The notes beneath the pieces are model-generated. The model was given only the letters and a program-made list of their open reading frames with translations, was not told where the DNA came from and ran no database searches. From Virgibacillus ndiopensis (GTDB taxonomy: Bacteria > Bacillota > Bacilli > Bacillales > Amphibacillaceae): a stretch of DNA of 64,000 bases. The DNA is taken from NCBI RefSeq assembly GCF_900187325.1, contig NZ_FZMZ01000006.1:558001-622000 (forward strand), written 5' to 3'. The position numbers and the translations under genes are program-made. This document shows positions 1 through 7,460 of the stretch, in pieces. The first letter of the stretch is position 1; each line of letters opens with the position of its first letter.

Positions 1-1
1 T

Positions 2-247
2 GTAGAGGATTTGGCCGCGGTGATTGAGGAATTGGTTTATAATGATGTTACAGGTGTCTATCACGTTGGATCCGAAAGAAGACAAAGCTTCTACACTTTT
101 ATGAAATCGATGGCTAAACAAATGGGGTATGACGATCAACTAGTTGAAAAAGGTTCCGAAGAAGAGAAGGTTGACGCAGAAATCCCTAAAGACACATCGT
201 TAATTACGAAAAAAATTAAAGAGGTATCGGATGTAACATTCCGATAA
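2..247 (+). CDS. C-terminal fragment of an RmlD-like sugar-nucleotide reductase
   Basis: The reading frame is open from the left edge and stops at 247, so only about 81 C-terminal residues are visible. The fragment reads VEDLAAVIEELV, then GVYHVGSERRQSFYTF. This looks like the C-terminal end of extended short-chain dehydrogenases of the dTDP-4-dehydrorhamnose reductase type, where a D-x-A helix precedes a G-x-Y/F-H-V-G strand and a helix that selects the substrate. The NAD(P) Rossmann motif and catalytic YxxxK would lie outside the window, so substrate and pathway cannot be read. A hairpin terminator follows 8 bases after the stop. The assignment is inference from a short tail; NAD-dependent epimerases share this fold. 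Confidence 0.5.
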   Translation, partial: VEDLAAVIEELVYNDVTGVYHVGSERRQSFYTFMKSMAKQMGYDDQLVEKGSEEEKVDAEIPKDTSLITKKIKEVSDVTFR

Positions 248-254
248 AAAGGAA

Positions 255-287
255 ATGGCCACTCTCCCGAAAAAGGACAGTGGCCAT
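255..287. terminator. Hairpin between convergent genes
   Basis: ATGGCCACT at 255-263 pairs with AGTGGCCAT at 279-287; with one mismatch the stem extends to 13 bp around a short A-rich loop. It follows the partial reductase. The T-run is weak on the + side, so termination efficiency is uncertain. Confidence 0.6.
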
Positions 288-331
288 ATTAATTGTTTAA
301 GTTCATTTGGTGAAGATTGTCGCTCCAGACA

Positions 332-457
332 CAAACTGCGACATAAATGCTGTGGTGATTTCAAATTTTTTATTGCTTTCTTTCTTGGAGCTCGTATCCT
401 TGGCGGCTGGAGAAACTCTTATCCCACAGAAAGCGTAGTGTATTGCTGGAACGGAAG
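332..457 (-). repeat. Dispersed intergenic repeat, copy 1
   Basis: Read on the minus strand this stretch shares ordered blocks with 19763-19890: CCGTTCC, then CACTACGCTTTC, and about 95 bases later a 19-base block differing at two positions (GCATTTATGTCGCAGTTTG here, GCACTTACGTCGCAGTTTG there). The elements are 126 and 128 bases long and lie in opposite orientation. No gene is visible at 288-500 apart from this element. Confidence 0.6.
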
Positions 458-500
458 TCTACGTCGCATTTTGCAACAACTAGTAGATAAGCTTCAGAAT

Positions 501-1847
501 TTAAAACAAAATATGCGCTATCAAAACGATAACCGGTAAAGTAATTAGTGTTCGTATTAAAAAGATAATAAAAAGATCTTTCATCGATACTGGTATTTTT
601 GATCCGAGTAATAGTCCACCAACTTCAGACATATAGATGAGCTGGGTTACGGATAATGCAGCAATTATAAACCTTGTAATATCTGCTTCAATAGGTGTAG
701 CCATAATGGATGGTAAGAACATATCGGCAAATCCTACTAAAACAGTCTCAGAAGCTGCTTCAGCAAATGGAACCTGCATTAACTCCAGTAAAGGTATAAA
801 TGGAACACCAAGCCATGTGAAAACAGGTGTATAGGTAGCAACAATCAAAGCTATAAGTCCAATAGCCATAACTACCGGTGCAACACCCATCCACATATCC
901 AAAATGTTTTGTCCGCCTTCTTTAAAAAACTTAAGCACACTGGATTCTTTTTTAGCCTGATCTAATGCTTTTTTATATCCGAATGTTAAGCTATTGTACC
1001 CTTCAGGAACATCTTCCTCAATGTCACCATCTGCCTCATTAACATACGTATTCGGTTTGGTGGAAAGAGGCGGAATACGTGGCATAATTAACGCTGCAAC
1101 CAATCCAGCAGCAAGGACCGTTAAATAAAATGGTACAAACATATATCCAAGTCCAACTTGTTGAATAACGACTAGTGTAAACGTAATCGAAACAACAGAA
1201 AATGTTGTACCAATAATAGCCGCCTCTCGCTTCGTATAATACCCATCTTCATATTGTTTACTTGTTAATAAAACGCCAATTGTACCATCGCCAATCCACG
1301 AAGCTAATGAATCGACAGACGATCGTCCTGGAAGTTTAAACAATGGTCGCATTATTTTTGTCATTAATGTCCCAAATAAATCGAGTAAACCGTAATTCAT
1401 TAATAGCGGTAAAAATAGTCCTGCAAAAAGAAATACTGCAAAAAGAACATGTAACAGATCGTCTAAAAGCAGTTGGCCTGTATCTGGTCCGTGTATTGCT
1501 TCGGGACCTATACGGTAATAAACCATAATAGCGAAAGCCGCGGCAACAACACGAGTAATTGTCCAAAACGGACTAACATTTAATAGCTTTTTGAAAAAGG
1601 GCGTACGATTCAGTTTTTCCCCTAATAGTTTTGCTAGTACCGATAAAGCAGCTGTGATTACAATAATCAACATCATGATAAGTGATAAATGTCCCGCAAG
1701 CTTTACCTGAATCCAATCTGCAAGTAATGCAATCGGAATGGTTAGGCCATTATCGGTAGGTACTGGAATCATAAATAAGTAAATACCAATTAACGATGGG
1801 ATAATAAACTTAAGATGATCATTTAATTTGTATTTATTTTTCTCCAT
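501..1847 (-). CDS. YjiH-family nucleoside-recognition (Gate domain) membrane protein
   Basis: A 448-residue polytopic inner-membrane protein with about ten hydrophobic segments and a charged cytoplasmic loop (about residues 265-310). The central motif GRSSVDSLASWIGDGTIGVL and the C-terminal half (AASETVLVGFADMFLPSIMA, then SEVGGLLLGSKIPVS) are typical of nucleoside-recognition/Gate-domain proteins such as YjiH and spore maturation proteins. Their transported substrate is generally unknown, and none is claimed here. The minus-strand start has a GGGGGG ribosome site 8 bases upstream. It is a single gene, convergent with the fragment on its left, with its own promoter and a CcpA-like site at 1865-1912. 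The family is confident; the function is not. Confidence 0.75.
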   Translation of the reverse strand: MEKNKYKLNDHLKFIIPSLIGIYLFMIPVPTDNGLTIPIALLADWIQVKLAGHLSLIMMLIIVITAALSVLAKLLGEKLNRTPFFKKLLNVSPFWTITRVVAAAFAIMVYYRIGPEAIHGPDTGQLLLDDLLHVLFAVFLFAGLFLPLLMNYGLLDLFGTLMTKIMRPLFKLPGRSSVDSLASWIGDGTIGVLLTSKQYEDGYYTKREAAIIGTTFSVVSITFTLVVIQQVGLGYMFVPFYLTVLAAGLVAALIMPRIPPLSTKPNTYVNEADGDIEEDVPEGYNSLTFGYKKALDQAKKESSVLKFFKEGGQNILDMWMGVAPVVMAIGLIALIVATYTPVFTWLGVPFIPLLELMQVPFAEAASETVLVGFADMFLPSIMATPIEADITRFIIAALSVTQLIYMSEVGGLLLGSKIPVSMKDLFIIFLIRTLITLPVIVLIAHILF

Positions 1848-1864
1848 AATTTCCCCCCCAAAAG

Positions 1865-1912
1865 TAAAAGCGCTTTCCAGTTATTATAATCGAAAATAAC
1901 GACTATTAGCAA
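1865..1912 (-). promoter_or_regulatory. SigA promoter with overlapping CcpA (cre)-like site for the YjiH gene
   Basis: On the minus strand there is a -35 TTGCTA (1907-1912), an 18-base spacer and a perfect -10 TATAAT (1883-1888). Immediately downstream, 1865-1878 reads TAAAAGCGCTTTCC on the + strand. This matches the cre consensus TGWNANCGNTNWCA at all but two defined positions and has a palindromic AAAGCGCTTT core. A site just downstream of the -10 predicts glucose repression. Confidence 0.5.
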
Positions 1913-2045
1913 TGTAAATCCAAGAACGAATCAAATGTTCATAAAAAAATCCGGGTATAAAAGTGCTAGATGTAACAAACTATCGGTATACGAGGCATAT
2001 GTTTTAATAAGTGGAACTATTGGGTACAGTAGGTTTGAGGTGTTA

Positions 2046-3689
2046 ATGGTGCGGAGTTCATTAAAATATAATGTATTTTATCGTTGTACGGTTATCGTTT
2101 GGATGGTAGTAAAGTTTATTCTTCAACAATACTTTTTTCATATGTGGCATCGTATTTGGGATGAGCAAACTTATCAAAAATGGAATGCTCTTTTGAAGAA
2201 ACAAGCAAGAGAATATAGGGAAAACGCAATAAAATTAGGTGGTGTACTGATAAAAGTTGGACAGTTCTTAAGTACACGAACTGATTTTATGCCAGATGTA
2301 TTTATTAAAGAACTTGCGGGGCTTGTTGACCGTGTTCCAGCAATTCCGTATTCTTATGCGAAAGCATCGATAGAATCAGAGTGGAATAGCACGCTTCAGG
2401 AAAACTTGATGGAAATCGATGAATCCCCGATAGCAGCCGCTTCCATTGGACAGGTATATAAAGCGAAGTTAACAGATGGTACAGTTGTTGCGATAAAGGT
2501 ACAGCGCTATCGTATTGATGATATTTTTCATATGGATTTTAAAGCATTAAAAATAGTTTTTTGGTTAATTTCCGTTTTCACAGGCTTTGGGAAAAAAGCT
2601 AATCTAGATGAACTCTACCGTGAATTAATTTATGTTATGGAAAGAGAGCTTGACTTTGAGAAGGAACTTGGATTTGGGAAGTATTTCAAAGAACGATATC
2701 AGGAATATGAAACTATTCATATCCCTAACTATTATGAAGAATTATGTACAAAAAAGGTACTTGTAATGGAATGGATAGAAGGAGCGAAAATAACAAACAT
2801 AAACTATATGAATCGTCATAACATAAATATAAAACAAACAGCTAAAACATTGTTTGATTTTTATTTAGATCAATTCCTGAATTCTGGTTATTTTCACGCT
2901 GATCCACATGCTGGTAACATTTTAATCCAAAGTGATGGCAGGATTGCTGTTATTGATTTTGGGATGATGGGTGAGGTTCGTAAACAAGACACTCAATACT
3001 TTAAACGGTTAATACAGGGATTAATTATGGACGATTATGAAAAAATAATAAATACGTTAGATGAAATGAATTTTGTCTTGCCTAATGCCAATCGGGATAG
3101 ATTGAAGAAAATGATTAAACAAACGGTTGAAATGTATGAAAATGGATCGTTTAAGCAAATGGATTCTCATACGATTGAGCAAGTGAAAGAAGACATTCGA
3201 GAATTTATTAAAGAACAACCAATTCAGTTATCAGCTGATTATGCTTATCTAGGGAGAGCTGCTTCTATTGTATTTGGTGTATTAATTGAAATTTACCCCG
3301 ATATCGATTTCGGAAAATGGGCAAAACCAAAAATCACCGAGTGGTTTGGAGGCAGTATAGTCGGCTCCATATACAAACAATTTACTAAAGAAACACTACA
3401 GCCGATACTCTCTTACCCAAAAGCAATGTTAAATTGGTTGGAAAGTGGGGAAGAGAATAGGAAATGGGAAAAAGAAAAGCAGCAAAAGCAACAGCTTCAT
3501 CACTTTTATCTGCTGCTTGAAATACTAACCTTTACCCTTATTATTGGGGGAATCAGTCTATTCGTCTATGCAACGAGCATGGGATTGGTATTTTTAAAAA
3601 TTATTGGTGAGGCAGCAGTATGTATTCTTTCTTTAACCATTATAATAATTTTTTTAAAACATTATCGAATGATTAGACTAAGAAAATAG
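2046..3689 (+). CDS. ABC1/AarF/UbiB-family atypical kinase, membrane-anchored
   Basis: A protein-kinase-like fold of about 547 residues. It has the family KxGQ motif (KVGQFLSTR, about residues 70-78), the Ala-rich loop AAASIGQVYKAKL with VAIK (lysine about 151), the ERELDFEKE element (about 199-207), a catalytic loop HADPHAGNIL (about 284) and DFG (304-306). Two hydrophobic C-terminal segments anchor it in the membrane. Relatives support isoprenoid quinone biosynthesis or lipid homeostasis; substrates are mostly undefined. The frame is open from 1935, but the extension lacks family character. I chose the ATG at 2046, after GAGGTG; the adjacent GTG at 2049 has better spacing and is an alternative. 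It is followed at once by a phasin-like gene whose ribosome site overlaps this stop. Confidence 0.85.
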   Translation: MVRSSLKYNVFYRCTVIVWMVVKFILQQYFFHMWHRIWDEQTYQKWNALLKKQAREYRENAIKLGGVLIKVGQFLSTRTDFMPDVFIKELAGLVDRVPAIPYSYAKASIESEWNSTLQENLMEIDESPIAAASIGQVYKAKLTDGTVVAIKVQRYRIDDIFHMDFKALKIVFWLISVFTGFGKKANLDELYRELIYVMERELDFEKELGFGKYFKERYQEYETIHIPNYYEELCTKKVLVMEWIEGAKITNINYMNRHNINIKQTAKTLFDFYLDQFLNSGYFHADPHAGNILIQSDGRIAVIDFGMMGEVRKQDTQYFKRLIQGLIMDDYEKIINTLDEMNFVLPNANRDRLKKMIKQTVEMYENGSFKQMDSHTIEQVKEDIREFIKEQPIQLSADYAYLGRAASIVFGVLIEIYPDIDFGKWAKPKITEWFGGSIVGSIYKQFTKETLQPILSYPKAMLNWLESGEENRKWEKEKQQKQQLHHFYLLLEILTFTLIIGGISLFVYATSMGLVFLKIIGEAAVCILSLTIIIIFLKHYRMIRLRK

Positions 3690-3701
3690 GAGGTGTCAAT
3701 T

Positions 3702-4007
3702 ATGAGTGGAGATTCTTTATTGAAGAAGGGATTTTTATTAGGGTTAGGTGCAGCAGTTAGTGGTAAGGAAAAATTAAGTAAAATGCTGAACGAACAGGTT
3801 GAGAAAAATGAATTAACACCAGAACAGGCACGAGAAGTAATGCGGAAATTCATTGAAAAAGGTGAAATGAAAAAAGATGAATGGAGTACCAAACAATACG
3901 ATCAAACACAAAAAATGGCGAAGGATTTAGGTTTGGCAACAAAAGAAGATATCGATGCATTACAAAACCGTATGAAAGAGTTAGAAACGAAAGTAAATGG
4001 TTTGTAG
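3702..4007 (+). CDS. Phasin-like coiled-coil protein (COG3937 type)
   Basis: A 101-residue, highly charged, helical protein. It opens with a short Gly/Leu-rich amphipathic stretch (KKGFLLGLGAAVSGKEKL), followed by a region predicted helical and a C-terminal heptad-like segment (LQNRMKELETKV). This resembles small proteins annotated as polyhydroxyalkanoate-synthesis regulator phasins. The ribosome site AGGAGGTG is 6 bases before this ATG and overlaps the stop of the AarF gene, so the two are translationally adjacent and share a transcript. No PHA synthase gene is visible in the window, so a granule role is not shown. A coiled-coil partner of the kinase is an equally open possibility. Confidence 0.6.
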   Translation: MSGDSLLKKGFLLGLGAAVSGKEKLSKMLNEQVEKNELTPEQAREVMRKFIEKGEMKKDEWSTKQYDQTQKMAKDLGLATKEDIDALQNRMKELETKVNGL

Positions 4008-4029
4008 GAAAAACGCTTGTGCGTTTTTC
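4008..4029 (+). terminator. Hairpin after the phasin-like gene
   Basis: GAAAAACGC pairs perfectly with GCGTTTTTC around a TTGT loop. The 3' arm supplies the T-run. Confidence 0.7.
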
Positions 4030-4086
4030 TAAAGGTCAAATTGGGAGAAACCGGCAAATTAGCCATTTTTATACTAAAATATCTAC

Positions 4087-4119
4087 AAAAAAATCTCAGC
4101 GTACAGCTGGGATTTTTTT
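4087..4119 (+). terminator. Strong intrinsic terminator
   Basis: An A-run and AAATCTCAGC at 4091-4100 pair with GCTGGGATTT, ending in seven T residues. One G-T pair interrupts an otherwise complete stem. It separates the AarF-phasin unit from ctaC. Confidence 0.8.
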
Positions 4120-4150
4120 GCCTCTAACGCTAGGTTATAGCATTTGCTAT

Positions 4151-4192
4151 GTTTAGTTTATCAACTTAAAGGTAAATAGTTTGTAACTAAAC
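4151..4192. promoter_or_regulatory. Inverted repeat upstream of ctaC
   Basis: GTTTAGTT (4151-4158) and AACTAAAC (4185-4192) form a perfect 8-bp inverted repeat just before the oxidase operon. It may be an operator or an mRNA hairpin; no known motif is recognised and no clear promoter spacing is seen. Confidence 0.3.
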
Positions 4193-4218
4193 ATTTTATG
4201 ATAAGGGCTGTTGGTTAA

Positions 4219-4917
4219 ATGAAAAATATTCTCATAAGAATAAGGTTGCTTGTATTTGCATGTTTATTAACTGGTTGCGATATATCGGTACTTGATCCGC
4301 AGAGTAAAACGGCAGACAACCAGGCTTTTTTAATCAGCTTCAGTTTTGCATTGATGATGATAGTTCTCATAATTGTCTTTCTGTTGATGACACGATTTGT
4401 GTGGAAATATCGTGAGACAGAACATAACAAAAATACAATTCCAAAAGATATAAAAGGAAACAAGAAATTAGAATTAACCTGGACAATCCTACCCATTTTG
4501 TTGCTCACTGTGCTTGCAGTACCAACCATTGCAGTTACATATAATCAATCAGCAACAACACCAAAAGCGACTACACAGGATGATGCAATCCATATTGACG
4601 TAACAGCACAACAGTTTTTCTGGACGTTCACCTATGGGAACGGAAAAGAGTCTACAAACGAGCTTGTTATCCCAGAAAATAAATCCATTGTGTTTCATTT
4701 GAAGTCGACGGATGTAATTCATTCATTTTGGATTCCATCCCTTGGTGGTAAAACAGATGTCCTTCCAGAAAAAGAGCTCGTTTATAAGATAGATAACCCC
4801 AAAAAAGGGACATATGATGGTAAATGCGCTGAATTTTGTGGTGTAAATCATACAAAAATGCGTTTTACAGCAAGGGTTGTATCAGAAGAAACCTATCAAA
4901 AATGGCTGACTAAATAA
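4219..4917 (+). CDS. ctaC: Cytochrome c oxidase subunit II (CuA, lipoprotein)
   Basis: A 232-residue subunit II of an aa3-type heme-copper oxidase; it accepts electrons from cytochrome c and passes them to subunit I. The N-terminus has a lipoprotein signal with lipobox LLTGC (Cys20). Two membrane helices (about 37-60 and 85-107) precede a cupredoxin domain with a full CuA set: His168, Cys203, Glu205, Cys207, His211, Met214. CuA argues for cytochrome c, not quinol, as donor. The protein ends about 20 residues after Met214, so the fused C-terminal cytochrome c domain of caa3 oxidases is absent. It is the first gene of ctaC-ctaD-ctaE. The ribosome site is a modest AAGGG. Confidence 0.88.
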   Translation: MKNILIRIRLLVFACLLTGCDISVLDPQSKTADNQAFLISFSFALMMIVLIIVFLLMTRFVWKYRETEHNKNTIPKDIKGNKKLELTWTILPILLLTVLAVPTIAVTYNQSATTPKATTQDDAIHIDVTAQQFFWTFTYGNGKESTNELVIPENKSIVFHLKSTDVIHSFWIPSLGGKTDVLPEKELVYKIDNPKKGTYDGKCAEFCGVNHTKMRFTARVVSEETYQKWLTK

Positions 4918-4957
4918 TTTTTTTAATCTAGTAATCTATTGCATAGAGGGTGAAATC

Positions 4958-6880
4958 ATGACCATACCATTTTTCGGCAAATCTATTTTTGTCCCGTCTG
5001 ATATTATAGCTGCATGGATTCTATCAATTGTATTAGGTGCAATTCTGTTTATATATGTTATGAATAAGCGAAAATGGCCACTAATCTGGGAATATATGCG
5101 TACGACCAATCACCGGAAAATTGGTACGATGTATATCTTGTTCGGTGTCATTTTCTTCTTACGTGCAGGTACAGATGCATTGTTAATTAGGCTACAATTA
5201 GCACAACCGCATGCAGCGTTTTGGGTGTTCCAGCAGGAAAAATATAATGAATTATTTACAACACATGGTACGATGATGATTTTCTTTGTTGCTATGCCAT
5301 TGTTAATTGGGCTGATGAATGTAGCGGTTCCCCTACAAATAGGAGCCCGTGATCTTGCATTTCCATTTTTAAATGCGGTGAGCTTTTGGTTGTTTTTAGC
5401 CGGGGCAATTTTATTTAATATGTCCTTTTTCTTTAACAGTGCACCAAATGCAGGATGGACTGGGTATGCACCATTATCAACCGATACGTTTACGCCAAGT
5501 GTCGGAAATGATTATTTTGTTTTTAGTTTGCAGGTATCAGGGCTTGGAACGATTTTCACAGCAATTAATATGATTGTCACGATTGTCCGTCATCGTGCAC
5601 CGGGGATGAGGTTAACGAGAATGCCGCTATTCTCTTGGGCAACGTTAATTACATCATTTCTGATATTAATAGCCTTTTCTGTATTATCAATGGGGCTTTA
5701 TCTATTAATGTTTGACCGTATGTTTGGTACTGGGTTCTTTTCAGGTGATACTGGCAACCCTGTTTATTGGCAGCATTTATTCTGGATTTTTGGACATCCG
5801 GAAGTATATATTTTAGCACTGCCGGCGTTTGGTATATTCTCAGATATAATTTCAACATTTTCAAAGAAACGGATATTTGGTTATCCGGCGATGGTACTTT
5901 CAATTATCTTAATCGGATTTCTTGGATTCATGGTTTGGGCCCATCATATGTTTACAGTTGGACTAGGACCAATGGCAAATACATTCTTTGCAATTACCAC
6001 AATGCTAATTGCAGTGCCTACAGGTATTAAGGTATTTAATTGGCTGTTCACAATGCGTGGTGGTGTTGTGAAGATAACGACACCAATGTTATTCGCGCTT
6101 GGATTCATTCCAACATTTGTAATGGGCGGCGTTACTGGAGTTATGCTATCTGTCGCTGCGGCAAATTTCCAATACCATGATACACATTTTGTCGTTGCCC
6201 ATTTCCATTACACCATTATTGGTTCAACCATTTTAGGGATATTTGCGGGAATCTATTTTTGGTATCCGAAAGTTACCGGAAAGGTGTTGGATGAAAAATT
6301 GGGCAAATGGCATTTTTGGTTATTTATCATTGGATTTCATTTAACATTTTTACCAATGCATGTTACCGGCTTACAAGGAATGCCTCGCCGGGTATACACC
6401 TATCAGTGGGGAGATGACCTTTTTGCACTTAATTTAACAAGTACGATTGGTGCTTTTTTGATGGGGAGCAGTATGCTGTTTGTTGGATGGAATCTTTATA
6501 AGACACATAAACACGGTAAGAAGGTCGGAAATGATCCGTGGGATGGTCGTACACTTGAATGGACTGTTCAATCGCCATCACAAGAAAATACGTTTGAACC
6601 AATGCCGATTGTTAAAGAGATGGATCCGTTTTGGTACGCAAAGGTTTCCGGTGAAAAGCTACGTACAACGAATAATACACGACCAGCACCAATTTCAGTA
6701 AATACTATTTTACCATTCTGTATTGCATTTTCTTTATCGATTATGAGTCTAGGGATGATTTATACATGGTACTTACTAGCAGTACTTGGTGGTGCTTCTG
6801 CTTTCCTATTATTTATTGTTCGATCGCTAACCGATGAACGAAAAGCGTATGACCTAAAGGAGGGGCATTCCAATGAATGA
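4958..6880 (+). CDS. ctaD: Cytochrome c oxidase subunit I
   Basis: The 640-residue catalytic subunit of a heme-copper oxidase; it reduces O2 and pumps protons. Visible ligands are His103 (TTHG, low-spin heme), the GHPEVY motif with CuB His280, Glu282 and the cross-linking Tyr284, the CuB pair His329-His330, and His415/His417 in VAHFHYT. The E in GHPEV marks the A1-type D-channel. An additional N-terminal membrane segment (about 14-34) and extra C-terminal helices give a long, QoxB-like topology, while the core sequence is closer to CtaD. The ribosome site is AGAGGGTG. Its 3' end overlaps ctaE by 8 bases, indicating translational coupling. Confidence 0.92.
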   Translation: MTIPFFGKSIFVPSDIIAAWILSIVLGAILFIYVMNKRKWPLIWEYMRTTNHRKIGTMYILFGVIFFLRAGTDALLIRLQLAQPHAAFWVFQQEKYNELFTTHGTMMIFFVAMPLLIGLMNVAVPLQIGARDLAFPFLNAVSFWLFLAGAILFNMSFFFNSAPNAGWTGYAPLSTDTFTPSVGNDYFVFSLQVSGLGTIFTAINMIVTIVRHRAPGMRLTRMPLFSWATLITSFLILIAFSVLSMGLYLLMFDRMFGTGFFSGDTGNPVYWQHLFWIFGHPEVYILALPAFGIFSDIISTFSKKRIFGYPAMVLSIILIGFLGFMVWAHHMFTVGLGPMANTFFAITTMLIAVPTGIKVFNWLFTMRGGVVKITTPMLFALGFIPTFVMGGVTGVMLSVAAANFQYHDTHFVVAHFHYTIIGSTILGIFAGIYFWYPKVTGKVLDEKLGKWHFWLFIIGFHLTFLPMHVTGLQGMPRRVYTYQWGDDLFALNLTSTIGAFLMGSSMLFVGWNLYKTHKHGKKVGNDPWDGRTLEWTVQSPSQENTFEPMPIVKEMDPFWYAKVSGEKLRTTNNTRPAPISVNTILPFCIAFSLSIMSLGMIYTWYLLAVLGGASAFLLFIVRSLTDERKAYDLKEGHSNE

Positions 6881-7445
6881 GCAAGCTGCTTTATTTAAGG
6901 ACAAACAATTAGGCTTTTTAATTTATTTATTTGTAGAAAGTGTAATGTTTGCGACATTATTTGCCACGTACATTATTTTTACACCTGCTCCGTCAAGCCC
7001 TAGACCAATTGACGTATTTGAAGCGAAGAGTGTTATTCTATCATCGGTTTTCTTATTATCGAGCAGTGGGACATTAATTTTTGCGGAAAAAGGATTAAAC
7101 GTACGTGAAAGTAAACAAAACCTCACAGGCTTAGGAATAACATTGCTTCTCGGGCTTATTTTCTTAGGGCTGGAGATTCATGAGTTTTATAAATATGTGC
7201 AGGAAGGTAATGGATTGACTGTCAATGTTTTTATGTCAGCATTTTATGTATTAGTGGGACTGCATGCAGCACATGTTACGTTTGGTTCCGGTTGGATGAT
7301 TCTTCTGCTTATCCAATATAAAACGATGAAGCAATCCTATCAATTATACACAGAAAAACAGCGAATCTTTCAATACTATTGGCATTTTGTTGATGTGATT
7401 TGGGTGTTTATTATTATACTAGTTTATTTACCGTATTTATTATAA
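6873..7445 (+). CDS. ctaE: Cytochrome c oxidase subunit III
   Basis: A 190-residue protein with five hydrophobic helices, the short form typical of Bacillus oxidases. It shows family features: FVESVMFATLFATYI near the start, GLHAAHVTFG in the middle, and the C-terminal YWHFVDVIWVFIIILVYLPY, where the His and Asp of HFVDVIW are conserved. Subunit III stabilises subunit I during proton pumping. AAAGGAGG lies inside the end of ctaD, 8 bases before this start. No subunit IV (ctaF) follows; instead a glutamate-synthase-like gene begins 15 bases downstream, so the oxidase operon here has only three recognisable subunits. Confidence 0.9.
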   Translation: MNEQAALFKDKQLGFLIYLFVESVMFATLFATYIIFTPAPSSPRPIDVFEAKSVILSSVFLLSSSGTLIFAEKGLNVRESKQNLTGLGITLLLGLIFLGLEIHEFYKYVQEGNGLTVNVFMSAFYVLVGLHAAHVTFGSGWMILLLIQYKTMKQSYQLYTEKQRIFQYYWHFVDVIWVFIIILVYLPYLL

Positions 7446-7460
7446 AGGAGACGATTAGGA

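Noticed and set aside
255-539. 94-codon plus-strand frame beside the first terminator
   Set aside because: It runs through a terminator hairpin and the dispersed repeat, has no ribosome site and no family resemblance, and overlaps the 3' end of the YjiH gene.
1935-2045. N-terminal extension of the AarF kinase
   Set aside because: The extra 37 residues have no family similarity; a ribosome site and a family-like N-terminus occur at 2046.
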